NCBI GenBank assembly: GCA_963573385.1 | Contig: CAUYLG010059292.1 | Location: 1 to 64,000, forward strand | Length of the DNA stretch: 64,000 bases | DNA from: Cacajao melanocephalus | Taxonomy: Eukaryota > Chordata > Mammalia > Primates > Pitheciidae | Direction of reading: 5' to 3' | Shown here: in pieces, positions 45,090 to 60,673 of the stretch | Numbering within the stretch: the stretch's first letter is position 1 | Layout of the letters: every line of letters starts with the position of its first letter | Notes under the pieces: model-generated | The model's input: the letters and a program-made list of their open reading frames with translations, nothing else | Databases searched by the model: none | Told to the model about the DNA's origin: nothing | Translations under genes and position numbers: made by a program

Positions 45090-46300
45090 CACGTTTATTT
45101 CCTGAATTTGAATTCCTGACTCCAGTGGGACTCTGAGCCACATGGGTCCCTGTGGCCATGGGCCACTGCCAGCCCCCAGCTGTTAAGGACACAAGGTAGC
45201 CACGAAGCATCAGTCTGAACATCCCCGGCGGCTCCCCCAGCTTCTCTTTGAACCTAGATGTATTTAAAGAGAGGAGATGAGGGGTAGATGAGCAGGGGCC
45301 GTTGTTAGGATGGGCACAGGGCATGTGCCTAGTGAGCCTGGCTGCCAGGGCCAGTCCCTGATGCCCCAAGGAGACTTTCTGGTCCCAGCCCGGCCTACAC
45401 TCCCACCTGCTCGGGGGAGGATGTGTTTCCTTCCAAGGATGGATGCTGATGGTGTCTGTCTGATCTCAAGGGGCCTTATCTTAGGGGGCTTTAGGCCACC
45501 CCGGAAAGATCTCAGCATCAGCCCCTGGAGCGGGGAGGATTTTCACCCCTTGCCCACACACAAGCTTTATTCACCCTAAAACTGGTACTGCTGCAGCTCT
45601 GGAGACCTAGAACCAGGGCCCCTCCTGAGAGCCAGTGGGTGGGGACAGGCCCCCTGGAAAATCACTCACAGCTCAGCAGTTTCAGCCTTCACTCCTCCTC
45701 CTTCCAGCCTGCAGAAATGTAGCCCTGCTTTTGCACAGAGGGCCATGCTCTGGGGAATTCTACTCTTGAATTTTCTATCTTGAATGTCTAGCCTGGCCCA
45801 CTAGCTTCTGGCCCACCTCCAGGCATCTGCTGGAGCTGTGCCCTCCCACTGGATTGCCTTCTTACCTCTTTCCACTTGTTGAGGGTGCCTGAAGAGTAGA
45901 AAGAGTGAATCTGGGGAACAAATCAAATCTGGATTTGAATTCTAGCTCTGTCAATGCCAAGCTATGTGACGCTGGGCTAGGAACTTAATTTCTCTGAGCC
46001 TCTTTGTCTGTAAAATGAGTTTCGTAATGGCACCTCCTCACAAGGCAGTCATGAGGCAATGTCTGCAAAGCACTCAGCACAGGGAAAGTCCTCGGGAATG
46101 TGGATCTGCCCCCCTTGCCGCAGCAAAATGCTCCTTGACCTTCGAGTCCTGGCCCAAAGGGCGCCTCCCCTGCGTCCTTCCAGGACGCACTCGCCAGCCA
46201 CCCGCCCCACTTATAGAGCAGCCCTCACCCTCCTCCAGGTTCTTCAAGCAAGTTTCATGCCTCTGCACCTACCTCAGAGAGACGTGAATTGAGTCAGCTC
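45090..46300. other. CD6 intron 1, single-copy island
   Basis: Contains one MIR at 45895; no exon recognised. Confidence 0.45.
45895..46090 (+). repeat. MIR
   Basis: GGATTTGAATTCTAGCTCTG, GTGACGCTGGGCTAGGAACT, TCTGTAAAATGAGTTTCG. Confidence 0.8.
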
Positions 46301-46602
46301 TTTTTTTTTTCTTTTTTTTGAAATGGAGCTTTTTGCTCTTGTTGCGCAGGCTGGAGTGCAGTGGCGCGATCTCGGCTCACCACAAACTCTGCCTCCGGGT
46401 TCAAGAGATCCTCCTGCCTCAGCCTCCTGAGTAGCTGGAATTACAGACACCTGCCACCATGCCCAGCTAACTTTTGTATTTTTAGTAGAGACGGGGTTTC
46501 ACCATGTTGGCCAGGCTGGTCTAAAACTCCTGACCTCATGATTCACCCACCTCGGCTCCCCTAAGTGCTGGGATTACAGGCGTGAGCCACCGCGCCTGGC
46601 CT
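46300..46602 (-). repeat. AluS
   Basis: Full length; GAGTCAGCTC on both sides (46291, 46605). Confidence 0.92.
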
Positions 46603-46749
46603 CGAGTCAGCTCTTAACACCTGGCCGCCAGGCTGGACCATGGACTCTACTACCTTTACTTTCCATGGCAGAGTCCAGCATGGGCCTGACCCTGGGCATG
46701 GCCCAAGAAATGCTGGGGGAGGTAAAGTGAGCTATAGAGACTTTCATTG

Positions 46750-46985
46750 ATAATAAGAGTAACTAGAATTTGTTGAGCATTTGCTGCACACCCCCAGGAG
46801 TTTATCAGAGCCCAGGAGACCCTGTTTCTGGGTTCAAATCCCTGCTCTGTCTCTTAGGGGCTTTATAGTCCCAGAAAGTTCCTTGTTTCTTGAATCCTAC
46901 CTTCCCCCACCTGCACAGGGGTGATGATAACAGTGCCTACTTCTGAGCATTGTTAAGGAGATTCAACGATTTAAAACTATGAAAA
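46750..46985 (+). repeat. MIR
   Basis: TGGGTTCAAATCCCTGCTCT, then CTGCACAGGGGTGATGATAA and AAGGAGATTCAACGATTTAA. Confidence 0.65.
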
Positions 46986-47280
46986 CCCATGGCTTTCTCA
47001 CCCAGAGAATGGCACAAGAATCATTGGCAGGGTGCATTGATCTGACTCGGACAACGTACAAAGGTTTTTCATATATGCTTTTTAAAAAAAAATTTTTTGT
47101 TTTATTTTATTTTACTAAAATTATATTTAGTAAAAATAGCACAGAATTTAGAAAATACAAAAAGAAGAAAAATTTTAAAATTTACCCATAGCTACCTTCC
47201 AAAGTAACTGTTATAGAATCTTCTAGACATTTTATTAGAGAGAAGTATTGCAAGCACACAGAAATGCACTGAGTATAGGA

Positions 47281-47347
47281 TTTGTTTGTTTGTTTGTTTT
47301 TGAGTTGGAGTCTTGCTCTGTCATCCAGGCTGGAGTGCAGTGGTGAG
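47281..47347 (-). repeat. Alu, first part of a split copy
   Basis: TTTG tail plus the first 60 bp; continues at 47628. Confidence 0.75.
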
Positions 47348-47627
<280 letters not shown>

Positions 47628-47879
47628 GTGGTGTAATCCCAGGCTAGTGGTGCAATCTCGGCTCACTGCAACCTCCATCTCCTGTCAAGTAGCCTCAGCC
47701 TCCTGAGTAGCTGGGATTACAGGCGCCCACCACCACGCCCAGCTAATTCTTGTATTTTCAGTAGAGATGGGATTTCACCATGTTGGCCGGGCTGATCTCG
47801 AACTCCTGACCTCAAGTGATCAGCCCGCCTCAACCTCCCAAAGTGTTGGGATGACAGGCATGAGCCACTGCTCCTGGCC
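47628..47879 (-). repeat. Alu, second part of a split copy
   Basis: Rest of the copy begun at 47281, with a deletion at TCTCCTGTCAAGTAGCC. Confidence 0.75.
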
Positions 47880-47880
47880 T

Positions 47881-48470
47881 GAGAACGTTTTAATGAACCC
47901 AATGCATCCTTACCACCCAGACTTAGAAAATGTTTATACTTTTGCCGTAATTGCTCAGACCTATATTAACAAGAAAGAAAACTGGCCAAAAGAAAGAGCA
48001 CACATTCCCAAGTGTGGTGTGTGTACCCTTTTCTTCCACGTTTTTATGCTTTTATTACACACAAAAAATGTCACCATACACAATGGATGGTATTGAGACA
48101 TGTACTATAGTTTATATAAATTGTACCCTACTGGACATATTGTTCTACAACTTAATATACTTTTCTCATTGTTTTCAAAATCTAACCAGTGGATAGATAT
48201 GCATCTAGTTCATTCCTTCAAGTGACTAATCCAATCAATGAGACAATACAGTGTGTTTATTTCCGGATGATGAACTGTTAGATTGCTTCTAATTTTCTTC
48301 TGTTACAAACAGTTCTGCAGTAAATATCCCAGCACATGTCTGCGTGTGAACATTTTTTTCTATAATTTATACGGAAGGATGTAGCTTTCAGATCAAGGTA
48401 TGCACCTCCTGAAATTCATGCGGTATCACCAGCCATTTTTCTATGCAGGATATTTATAAGGCTATGATCA
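47881..48470 (-). repeat. L1M-like fragment
   Basis: Antisense L1 ORF2-end character: ACTGTTAGATTGCTTCTAAT, GTTACAAACAGTTCTGCAG. Strongly decayed. Confidence 0.5.
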
Positions 48471-48683
48471 TCCTGAAAGTTTTGTTTGTCATCTGTTTTT
48501 TCCATCTATGATACATATATGCACACATATTCATCTTTCACATATTTGCCTGTGTAGTCACTGATTCCACAAGGTCTTTGGTATTTGCCGTGGGTCAAGT
48601 ATTGGGGGTTTTTTTGTGTGTGATCTTACCTTAGCCCTGTGAGGTTTTTGTTTCGTTTTGTTTTGGTTTTGTTTCGTTTTCTT

Positions 48684-48804
48684 TTGGAGCGGAGTGACGA
48701 TCATAGCTCACTGCAACCTCAAACTCCTGGGCTCAAGTGATCCTCTTGGCTCAGCCTCCCCAGTAGCTAGGACTATAAGCATGTACCACCACACCCGGCT
48801 AATT
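48684..48804 (-). repeat. AluJ, first part of a split copy
   Basis: Left part; rest at 49180-49317. Confidence 0.75.
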
Positions 48805-48893
48805 TATTTATTTATATATTTCTATTTTATTTATTCACGCACACACACATATATATATATCTAGAGAGAGAAAGAGAGAGAGAGAGAGAGACA
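48805..48893 (+). repeat. TTTA / CA / TA / GA compound microsatellite
   Basis: TTTA units, CACACA, TATATA and GAGAGA in series, formed at the tail of the next Alu. Confidence 0.9.
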
Positions 48894-49317
<424 letters not shown>

Positions 49318-49531
49318 TGTGAGGCTTTTTTGATAACTGAGGTAAGGGAGACAAATTGAGCATATGAAGAGATTCATCAAGGTCAGACTATAGTAAAGAG
49401 GAAGCTGGGTTTCTAACACAGGCGTGTTTAATTTCAATCCAGTGTTCTTTCTGACACCTATGACGTGGTAGATGTTTTTTTTCCCAACCAAGACCTACTG
49501 AACAGGAATTCTAAAAGAGGGACCTGAGGGT

Positions 49532-49952
<421 letters not shown>

Positions 49953-50479
49953 CTACTCTTGTCCTGTGGGATTTCACTGAGCTGTTCCCAACCCTCTATG
50001 AGACCTTCTCATCTTACCGTCGGTAGCTGGAAAGAAGGCACTGTCTGGCACAGGAGCCTGAGCAAGCCTTGGAGCCAGGACCCCAGGGGCCTTTTCTGTT
50101 AGAGGAACTCCTGTTACCACAGCAACCGCAGCCCACATCTCCTCTCTAGAAACACTGGATGTTTGCAGAGCCAGGGAAGGAAGCAGCCAAGTTGTGAGTC
50201 TGCAGCAGCTCTGATAAGGTTCATAAGAAAGGCGAGCGAGGAGAGAGCGCAGCCTTCAGAGAACCAGAATCACCCCCTTGCAGAAAAGAAGGCTAAGGAG
50301 CTGTCAGAGTCATCTTTCAGCCTGGGATGCAGTGTAGAATCAATAGCCAGCTGCTGTCCCAGAGCCACCAAGAACTAAACAAGAGAAAAGGGATGAACGC
50401 CTCAGGTTGGGGGATAATAACAGCAGCTGCCATAGACCTCATCCCGCGCGTTTTACGTAGGTCACCCATCTGTGCACTC

Positions 50480-50610
50480 TTGGGGTCTGGCTCATTTATC
50501 ATGCCCAGTGCTGGGTTAAAGACAAAATCTAGCTGGGCTCAGCAACTTTCCCTTGGTCACAGAGCCGGTGATCCACAGAAATGGGTTTAGATCACTGTTC
50601 TATCTGTCCC
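50480..50610 (-). repeat. MIR fragment
   Basis: Reverse MIR: CAGCAACTTTCCCTTGGTCA, AGAAATGGGTTTAGATCACT. Confidence 0.5.
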
Positions 50611-50760
50611 CAGAGTCCCTGTGTAAATAATGAAGGACGAGGTTCCTGAGAATGGAGGGTGTCACATGGACGAATTGGTGCCTGGGATCGCCTGCTCCCT
50701 CCATCATCCTGTTCACACTCACCGCCCTCACATCACACCTACTCCAGGTCCCAGAGTCCG

Positions 50761-50880
50761 CAGCCAGTTCAGCGAATGTTAATGGAATTGAACGCAGGCG
50801 GGCGAGAGACTCATTTCTCAGCTTTCAGGAGAACGTGGTTCACAAGCTCTCGCTTTCTTGGGAGAGAAAGAGGGGGAGTT
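50761..50880 (+). repeat. Inverted repeat, left arm
   Basis: About 120 bp that reappears inverted at 51259-51384 at roughly 75-80 percent identity, including a perfect 25-bp core (50809-50833). Confidence 0.85.
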
Positions 50881-51258
50881 CCAGCAACTGAACACATCTC
50901 AAAGCCTATTAAGTTGTGCTGACCTTATCTTTAAGCTTCCTTACAGAGGAGAGTATGAAATGTTTTCCTTTACTTCCCCTTGGATTTTGTGACAGAGAGG
51001 AGAGGAGATGAAATCTGGGCATGCGTGGAAGGACCCACGCCGGTGAACATCCTCTGTTTTGTGACATAGGGGGACAAAAGAAAAGTAAAAAGGCTGCATT
51101 TCTTTGACCTGCAGTCCTCTGGGGCTGGGACTCTCTGAGCGTTTACTGCCACCTCTCTCTGTCAATTGGGCAAATTGTTTTCTTTGTGTCCCCAAGACCT
51201 GCTTAGGTATAACCGGGGAGTGTGAAAACAAACCAAAATCCTATAACATAATACCAAG

Positions 51259-51384
51259 TAATACCCTCTTTCTCTCTGTCCCAAGGAAGTGAGAGGCATG
51301 AGCCACATTCTCCTGAAAGCTGAGAAATGAGTTTATTACCGGTCTGTGTTCCGTTTCATTAACATTTGCTGAACTGGTTCCGCG
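51259..51384 (-). repeat. Inverted repeat, right arm
   Basis: Reverse partner of 50761-50880; its perfect core is 51308-51332. The spacer is about 380 bp of apparently single-copy intron. Confidence 0.85.
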
Positions 51385-51719
51385 TGCTAGGAACTGGGAC
51401 GGGTATTCAGGAGATAAGTGTACGTGTAAGATAAAACCAAAGCACCAAACTGCCAACTTTCCTTTGGGCACCAGGGGAGAGAAGTCACCCTAGCCTTCCT
51501 GGCCTTGGAGAGCCAAGTGGGTATAAGCTGGTCACTGCAGTCAGTCACCTGAGCAGGCTAGGACAGCACTGTGTGACTGAGCCCGCGATAGCTTCAGTTT
51601 CTTGACAAAGGAAGCTCAGCCCAACTGGGTGTCACAGCCTCTCCAAGTCTTCTCGAAAGTCAAATAAAATTATGCCCTCTCAATTGAATTATGTTACTTG
51701 TATGAGCCAGTGCATGAGT

Positions 51720-52032
<313 letters not shown>

Positions 52033-52609
52033 TAATTTTAATGGAATTACAGGCATCCTTCTTTCTTGTTGTTTTATTGATTGCTCACCATTAACAATAT
52101 CAAGGGCATTTCTAAAAAGAAAATAGTCCGACAGTTCCGGCACCCTCCCCCTCAGGGCTTCCTCCCCTGAATTCATCAGCCCTCCTCTTCCAATTGGCCG
52201 GTGTGTCCTCAGGCCCTAGACGGAGCTGGAGCGAGCCCCATATTCGAGAGCAAGTGAGGAAAAGGTGGGGACAGTGCGAGGCAAGACTACCAAGTCTCAT
52301 CTTGTCCCTGCTGTGAGGGCTGTGGGATGACAGATGCCACCAGGACCCCGTGCCCTGGAGAAGGAAGGTCTCCTCATTGCTGCTTATCTTTGGAGTCTGG
52401 GGTCTTTGGGGAAATTAGTCCCTGGGTCTTGCCTTCTGCTTTGTGTCACCATTGCAGGGGAAGTATGGGTTATCATTTCTAAACTCAGGGCTGCTTAGCC
52501 TTTGCAGAGCAGAAAGGAGTTTGGAAAGCCTCCGAGGTTGTCAAAACTTCCTGCCTCTTGCCCTTGGCATGATCACCAAAGCAGAAATCAGGATGTTGGA
52601 TTCCAACCC

Positions 52610-52800
52610 TGGGCAGTGGCGTGGTTAAGAACGTGGTCTCTGCAAGCAGACAGCCTGGGTTCAAATCCCAGCTCAGCCATTTGCTAGCTGTGTAATCTTA
52701 GGCAAATTACTAAACCTCTCTGTGCCTCCGTTTCCCTATCTCGTGGTCTTGCTGTGAGAATTAAATCATACTGAATAAATCTCAGCCATTACTGCTGAGC
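52610..52800 (+). repeat. MIR, well preserved
   Basis: GGGCAGTGGCGTGGTTAAGA, AGCCTGGGTTCAAATCCCAG, CTAGCTGTGTAATCTTAGGC, CTCCGTTTCCCTATCTCG. Confidence 0.9.
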
Positions 52801-53559
52801 TGTGCCAGATTTGTGATGGGTGCTCGCCATGCCTTGGGGCCTCTCCTTTCCCTATCAGAGCAGTGGAAAGCATCACAACATTCTTCCCTTATCTCCCTGC
52901 ACGCTGGACCCCAGTTGCCCAAGATGGGTAATTGCTCCCGTCAGTGTGAGTTCGGAGTAGAAAACTAGGAGTCCGTCTGGCTGCTTCTCAAATGTCCTCC
53001 TGCAAACCAGGAACACCAGTCCAGCTGCCCAGCCACTGGGCCAGGGGCAGGTGAGTGTTTCTGGATAGCTCTCTGGACCGGTTCTGCTCCACCTGAATAC
53101 CTGGAGCCTGAGCCAGGGCCTCAGGAGATAAGTGTACGTGTCAAATAATCCAACCAGGGTTCACGTAGCATTTGCTGTCACTGTTCAGGACACAAAAGGC
53201 CAATCTTCACACACAAGATGCATGGTGGTCTGCAGGTCAGCAGGACGCATGCCTCTCCTAAGGTTCCGGGTCACTAGTCACAGGGGCCTGGTGCCAGTCT
53301 TGCAGAGGGGCACCCCCTGCCCTGTCCTGGCAGTGCTCCAGAGCAGCAGCGGGGCTAACCAGGAAATCACTGCACTGCACTGGGAGTCTGAACTTCCCAC
53401 CCATGGGCCTTGGTGATGCACTTCCCTTGGGCCTCAGATTTTGCAATAATTCAGCCAAATCATTGGCCTAGGAAGTGGTAATAACCACATATGCATAATC
53501 CCAACAGCTGACAAAATACTTGCTGACAAAAAGTCTTCTGAGAGAAGCATTTTTAACTC

Positions 53560-53665
53560 TCCTTTATAAGAGTTTAAGGCTCAGACTGGCAAAGTGACTG
53601 GCCCAAGGTCACTTCGCTAATAAGGAACAGAGCTGGACTCCAGCCCAATCCTTCGGATGCAAGGT
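53560..53665 (-). repeat. MIR
   Basis: Reverse MIR: AAAGTGACTGGCCCAAGGTC, ACAGAGCTGGACTCCAGCCC. Confidence 0.75.
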
Positions 53666-53734
53666 CCATGTACTTTCCCCCATACAGCGTGGTCTGATGT
53701 CAATATGTGAGCCACATTTATCATTTTAAATTTT

Positions 53735-54056
<322 letters not shown>

Positions 54057-54187
54057 AGACAAATTTTTAGCAGCTGCATTTTTTCAAAAAAGTAAAGAGA
54101 AACAGATGGATTTACTTTAATTATATATGCATTTAACTGAATATATCCAAAATATCGTTTCTATATGACATCAAAAAAATAATTATT

Positions 54188-54494
<307 letters not shown>

Positions 54495-55019
54495 TTACAT
54501 TCTTTCTTCTTACTAAGTCTTTGAAACATAACTTGTGATCCACACTTAAAACACGTCTCAATTTGAACACTCAAGTTCCATCAGAAATATTCAATCTGTA
54601 TTTAGATTTCATACTAGTTACAACTGAAAAAGGAGAATCTAACTTGCTCCAACCATCTAAAAAGGTTTTCCAATGATTGAATTAAATATGCCTTTAAAAT
54701 TAAATGGAAAACATTTTGTAAATCAAATAGAAATGAATTGAATTAAATGAAATGAAATTTTGAGTTTCTCATTGGCACGAGTCCTATTTCAAGTGCTCGG
54801 CAGCTGCACGTGGCTGGTGGCTATTGTATCGGACAGCACAGCAGCATATGATTCTCTCTCCGAGTTGGACTGAGTGATCTCTAAGCCCTTCAAATGTACG
54901 CTCCTCCCCTGCGTTTATACATGTGAGTGCTTTGTGTACCGTGGACCCACTTCTGTGATGATAAACGGAGTATGTAGGACATACTTCCCATCTATATTGA
55001 CAGCATAAAAACAGCACAC

Positions 55020-55230
55020 TGCGGCAGTTAAAAGGGAGATTTCTAGCGCCAGACTGTCCAGGTCCAAATCTTGCTTTGATTGCTGACCAGCTGGGTGATG
55101 TTGGGTCATTTACTTAAGCTCTCTGTGTCTCAGCTTTCTCAGTGATGACACTGGGATGATGATATCAGTAACATGTACCTCACAGGTAGTTGTAAGGATT
55201 TTATACTACATGTAAAGCACACAGATAATA
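55020..55230 (+). repeat. MIR
   Basis: GACTGTCCAGGTCCAAATCT, GGTGATGTTGGGTCATTTAC, GTCTCAGCTTTCTCAGTGAT. Confidence 0.8.
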
Positions 55231-55299
55231 GCTATCATCTATGGGGCATACAGAATGTGCTCAGGTTGATATTGTCTTTCATTACACATTTTATCTAAT

Positions 55300-55460
55300 T
55301 ATAATCAAAGAATGTAAGGACTGGCCGAGATCAAAATCTCATCAATCTGTCGCTATCCAAGTGAGAAAACAGGCCAGAAAAGAAAAGAATTCTCCAAGGT
55401 CATGTAGCAAGTTAATGATAGAAATCAACCCTCATCTCCTGATGCCCAGCCCGGTGACCC
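55300..55460 (-). repeat. MIR-like fragment
   Basis: Reverse MIR character around GGTCATGTAGCAAGTTAATG. Confidence 0.5.
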
Positions 55461-55799
55461 CTCCCTCTCCACTGTGCCTCCAGCAATGCTGACATTTTTC
55501 CAGAAGAAACATGCCGACCTGCCAGACACATCAGCTTTTTATTTCTTCCCTGGGAGCGAGTATGGCTTTAGCTGATGTGGCCACGCTGTCTGCCCAGGGG
55601 CTCTCGGCAGGCTCCGTGGAGCAGGGGGATAGGTAGTCAGTATGAAAGCTCACTGTATTAGTACTTCAAGCTAGCCCACATGTTCCCCCAGGAAAAAAAA
55701 AAACCTTGTGTATTCATTTGGGGACCTTTACTTTTTGTTTGATATAGAACATTTGAAAAAATTAGAACAACACAAAGCAGAAAGAAAACAGGAAAATAA

Positions 55800-56192
<393 letters not shown>

Positions 56193-56782
56193 CTATGATC
56201 TTTTTTCTGTAGTAGAGATTAAATTTTATTTATTGATATTATTTTAGCATCTCTCCTGGGCAAGGCACTGTGCAAGATACCTGATATATGGGGGTGAAAA
56301 TAGATTCAGTTCCTGTCCATGTGATGCTTAGAATCTAGTGGGCCGGTGGTCTTCAAACAGTTCATGACCAGAACTGCTATGTAATTAAATGTGGCTGGGC
56401 CCACAAGAAAATAAATCTCAGGATGCAGTGGGAGGACAGAATGGGGCATTGAACTCGGGCTCCCTCTGGGTCCTAGAAGACCTCCACCAGCTCAAAACCT
56501 GGCTAGGGGTGAGGACGGGGTCTGGAGGGGAGAGCACAACCATATTGCTAGCATAAGTCGGTATTCTGCTTCTGCTACTTAACGCTGTGGCAAAAACGTA
56601 CCCCCCACATCATTAAATACTCTCTATACATTTCTTTTGGCAAATATTTCTAATGTGTCATATTTTTCTAACCAACCCTCCAATCACCTGTAGACAACCC
56701 CGTTGTCTCTAGTTTGAATTTTGTGTGTGTGTGGGGGGTTTATTTGTTTGTTTTTACCATACCGTCAGAAACAGCCCAGGGT

Positions 56783-57083
56783 TGGGCGCAGTGGCTCACA
56801 CTTGTAATCCCAACACTTTGGGAGGCTGAGATGGGCGGATCACTTGAAGCCAGGAGTTCGAGAACAGCCTGGCCAATGTGGTGAAATCCCATCTCTACTA
56901 AAAATACAAAGAAAAAAATTAGCCAGCTGTGGTGATGGGTGCCTGTAACCCCAGCTACTTGGGAGCTGAGGCATGAGAATCACTTGAACCTGGAAGTGAG
57001 CGGAGATTGCACCACTGCATTCCAGCCCAGACAAAAGAGTGAGAATGAGACTCTATCTCAAAAAAAAAGAAAAAGAAAAAGAA
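56783..57083 (+). repeat. AluS
   Basis: Right arm shortened; tail AAAAAGAAAAAG; AGAAACAGC on both sides (56768, 57082). Confidence 0.9.
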
Positions 57084-57089
57084 GAAACA

Positions 57090-58355
57090 GCACATCACAG
57101 CATTCTGGGCTCGAATGGGTGGAAAAAGGAATCTTGAACCATCTATTTCCAAAGCATGACTTTAATCTCCTTGGAGTACGGTACTTGAGATAGTTTTCTT
57201 TAGGATAGCTTCCCAGATATGGAATTACTGGATTGAAAGGTTCGGTTTGCTGTCATTGTTCAGGCTATTGACATCTGTGTTTGCAGACACTTTCTGCTGT
57301 TTTTTTTAAACTATACTTCTAGCAGGTGACACACGCACCAAGCTGCACTGTTTGTAGATTCCGCCTCCACATTTGTCGTCCCTTTCCACCCAGCCTCCGG
57401 CTCTGTACAGCATCTCTTCATCCATCATTCACTCAACTAGCGTTCAGGATGCAACCACTTTTCCTCAGCACATCTGACAGAGCCGGAGGACAGAGAGAAC
57501 CCTCAGCTGTCACTGGCATTTCCCTGACACTGGTCACTGGGCATGGCCAGGGCAGTATTTGGGAAGTTCCTTTTTGTTCCTGGAAGTTTCCCCATCAGGC
57601 TTGCTCTGACACTGGGCCGGCCAGCGGGAGGCTCAGCTCTCCTTCGATGTCTATGCCTCCTTTCTCCTCAAGTCCCTCACCTCTCAGATGCCCGTGGGAC
57701 ACCCCAAGGACCTGGGTGACACACAGGAGTATCAGTATCACTGTCCCATTTTCTCAGATTCCAGGCAAGGAGGCTCTTTGGTGCCTTCATTCTTCCTGTG
57801 CTTACATTGTCCTTCTCAGCCCGTTCCACTGGAGTCTTGTTCGGACTACCCCAGCCGAGGCCCTGTCTCACACGGGGGCTTCTGCTTGGGACTGGCCTGA
57901 AAAAGCTGCCTCCCTCTTGGGCTGCGGTCTGCGCTCCCAACCTCTGTCTTCTCCTATTCTGAAACCAACCACTCCCCTCCATCCTTTCCTGGTCTTGTTC
58001 CATCACTTTCCACAATTTGGGGCACAACTAGAGATGATTTTCGGGGGCACACAGTATCACTTCAGGTAGCGAATGAACTTAGCATTAAGTCACACTGAAT
58101 CTCATGGCAATACAAGTTTAAATAACTATTATTTTTCAATGTTCTGTCATTCCTTCTGATTCTATCAGATAGTCTGATGATGATGTGTCTTTTAGCATCT
58201 CTGACGTGGCTTTATTTTTAGTATGCTTATTTTTACAATTACCTTCTATTTTAGGCAAGGCATATAAATTGTCCCTTTAGGTTTTAATATCTTCTAAATT
58301 TTTTTAATATCAACATACATACCTAATTTTACATATGTAGAATCATACCATACAT
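57090..58355. other. CD6 intron 1, single-copy with a 247-codon frame
   Basis: Open frame 57326-58069 (plus) is low-complexity in Ser/Pro/Leu, with no domain and no splice context. Treated as chance. Confidence 0.45.
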
Positions 58356-58357
58356 GA

Positions 58358-58653
<296 letters not shown>

Positions 58654-58924
58654 ACATGATTTTTAAAGCACAGCGTTTTACCTTCGTTGCTTGCTTTTCC
58701 TCCCCCGCATCTTCCATGGCTGTGACTGTGTCCCACAACCAGCTGCGTAATTTTCAGGGACCGGTGCAAAATGAAGATGCAGGGTCTTTGGTTCAACAAA
58801 TTATGAGGAATTTCAAGACGGCAGCAGCAGAGCATTCAAGCAAGGGCGGGTCCTTCTAAGCATTAGGCCCTGCACACAGTCCACCACCCGTGGAGCTGGC
58901 CCTGCTCCACCCCTTCCAGGAAGC

Positions 58925-59250
58925 CCACCCTTTTAATTTTTCAATTTTGATCATCTGCTGTGTGTTCATCCACACTTATCTTCACATACCTGTAATCATA
59001 CCAGTTCACAGAGGGGGTCTTTTGGCTTTGTTTTACAAAAATTGTATCATATTACATTTTCTTCTCTGCATCTTGCTTTTCCTACTCAACACAGCTTGGA
59101 AATCCTGCCAACCCATCTGGGTCTATTTCATTCTTTATAAAGGCTGCATAAGATGCCACACTGTAAGTGGACCAGAATTGATTCAGCAGTTTCCCCTGTG
59201 AATGGGCATTCACTCTGTTTCTGAGTTTTTGCCATTCCAAACTCTGTAAT
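58925..59250 (-). repeat. L1M-like fragment
   Basis: Decayed antisense L1 segment (ATTCTTTATAAAGGCTGCA, TGAATGGGCATTCACTCTG). Ends at the Alu at 59252. Confidence 0.5.
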
Positions 59251-59251
59251 C

Positions 59252-59546
<295 letters not shown>

Positions 59547-59672
59547 GTGATAATAATGTCTGAGAAATACTGATCATGCATTCAGCCTTTTGTGAAACGA
59601 GGCCTGTATGGAAAGGCAATTCGAGGTAATTTCTGCTTTTGTTCCCGCAGCACAGAAGTCAGAGAACACAGT

Positions 59673-59716
59673 GCTTGACACAAAAATTTTGACACTTCTT
59701 TATTTTTGTGTCAAGC
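59673..59716 (+). repeat. Perfect 15-bp inverted repeat (hairpin)
   Basis: Arms GCTTGACACAAAAAT (59673-59687) and ATTTTTGTGTCAAGC (59702-59716) around a 14-nt loop, in CD6 intron 1. Confidence 0.85.
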
Positions 59717-59944
59717 CCTCGAGCATATCTGCTTTTAACAAACTGCGTTGGAGCTGGTAGCTGCTGCTCACTCTTTCATTCAGTCAATCAACAAACACTC
59801 CCTTGGACACAGTGGGGGACACAGGGCTGACCCAGCCTTGGACCCTGCCTTCTAGGGTTTTCTGATCTAGGAGAATACATCTGTGTCTTTATGCATGAGA
59901 AAGTGATTTTCCAGTCCCAGAGAGAGAGATGATACAGAACTGAG

Positions 59945-60035
59945 CTAAAGCCACCCTCCAACACACACATCACACACACACGGTCATAATCATATATGCA
60001 CACAGTCACTCACACACACATGCACACACCTCACA
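59945..60035 (+). repeat. CA-rich low-complexity tract
   Basis: Interrupted CACACA units. Confidence 0.85.
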
Positions 60036-60673
60036 ATTATACACACTGCAGCCATTCTTTGATCCCCCTCCCCCACCCCATGTAGTGACATTGAAAACTA
60101 CGCTGGAACACTGGGACCGTTGCTGTGGGAACCGGGATTCTGAAATCCTAACTTGTGGGCATCTGAAGCCGCAGAGTCTGTGCTCTGAATTTGGAGTCAT
60201 TTCCCCTTCAGGGGGTCAGGCTGGGCAGACAGCCAGGGAGTTAGCGAGGATGGCAATTAGAGGGCTGATGACTTTCTGCCTGATGGTGGAGAGGCCCACA
60301 TGGTTTCCTGGAGAGGGCTGTGTCTGCCAGGGTGTGCATGCACACACACGCGTGCTCAGGCACAGGAGGCGAGTCCGTGGAATCTGCTCTGGTGAAGCTC
60401 CAGGAATGTGTAGCGGTCATGTCCAAGTCTTCAGCCTTTGCATCGATCAGGCCACGCTAGGCAAGGCTGTCATGACAAGGACACCCCAAAATCGTCATGG
60501 TTTAACATGACAAAGGCTTACTTCTTACTCACACAAAAATCCAAGCTGGGTCAACATCCCCTTTCCTCTTGCAGTTCTTCCGCAACCTAGAGCCTCTAAT
60601 ATCCTTCAGCAGGGAAGACATAAATGGAAAAGGCTCACTGCCTCTTACCTGTCTTGTCTCAAAAGTGAGCACA

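Noticed and set aside
48836..48893. Regularly repeated dinucleotide blocks as a protein-binding array
   Set aside because: Ordinary compound microsatellite at an Alu tail.
57326..58069. 247-codon frame in CD6 intron 1
   Set aside because: No recognised domain, no start context or exon boundary, low-complexity composition. One frame of this size is expected by chance in a window this large.
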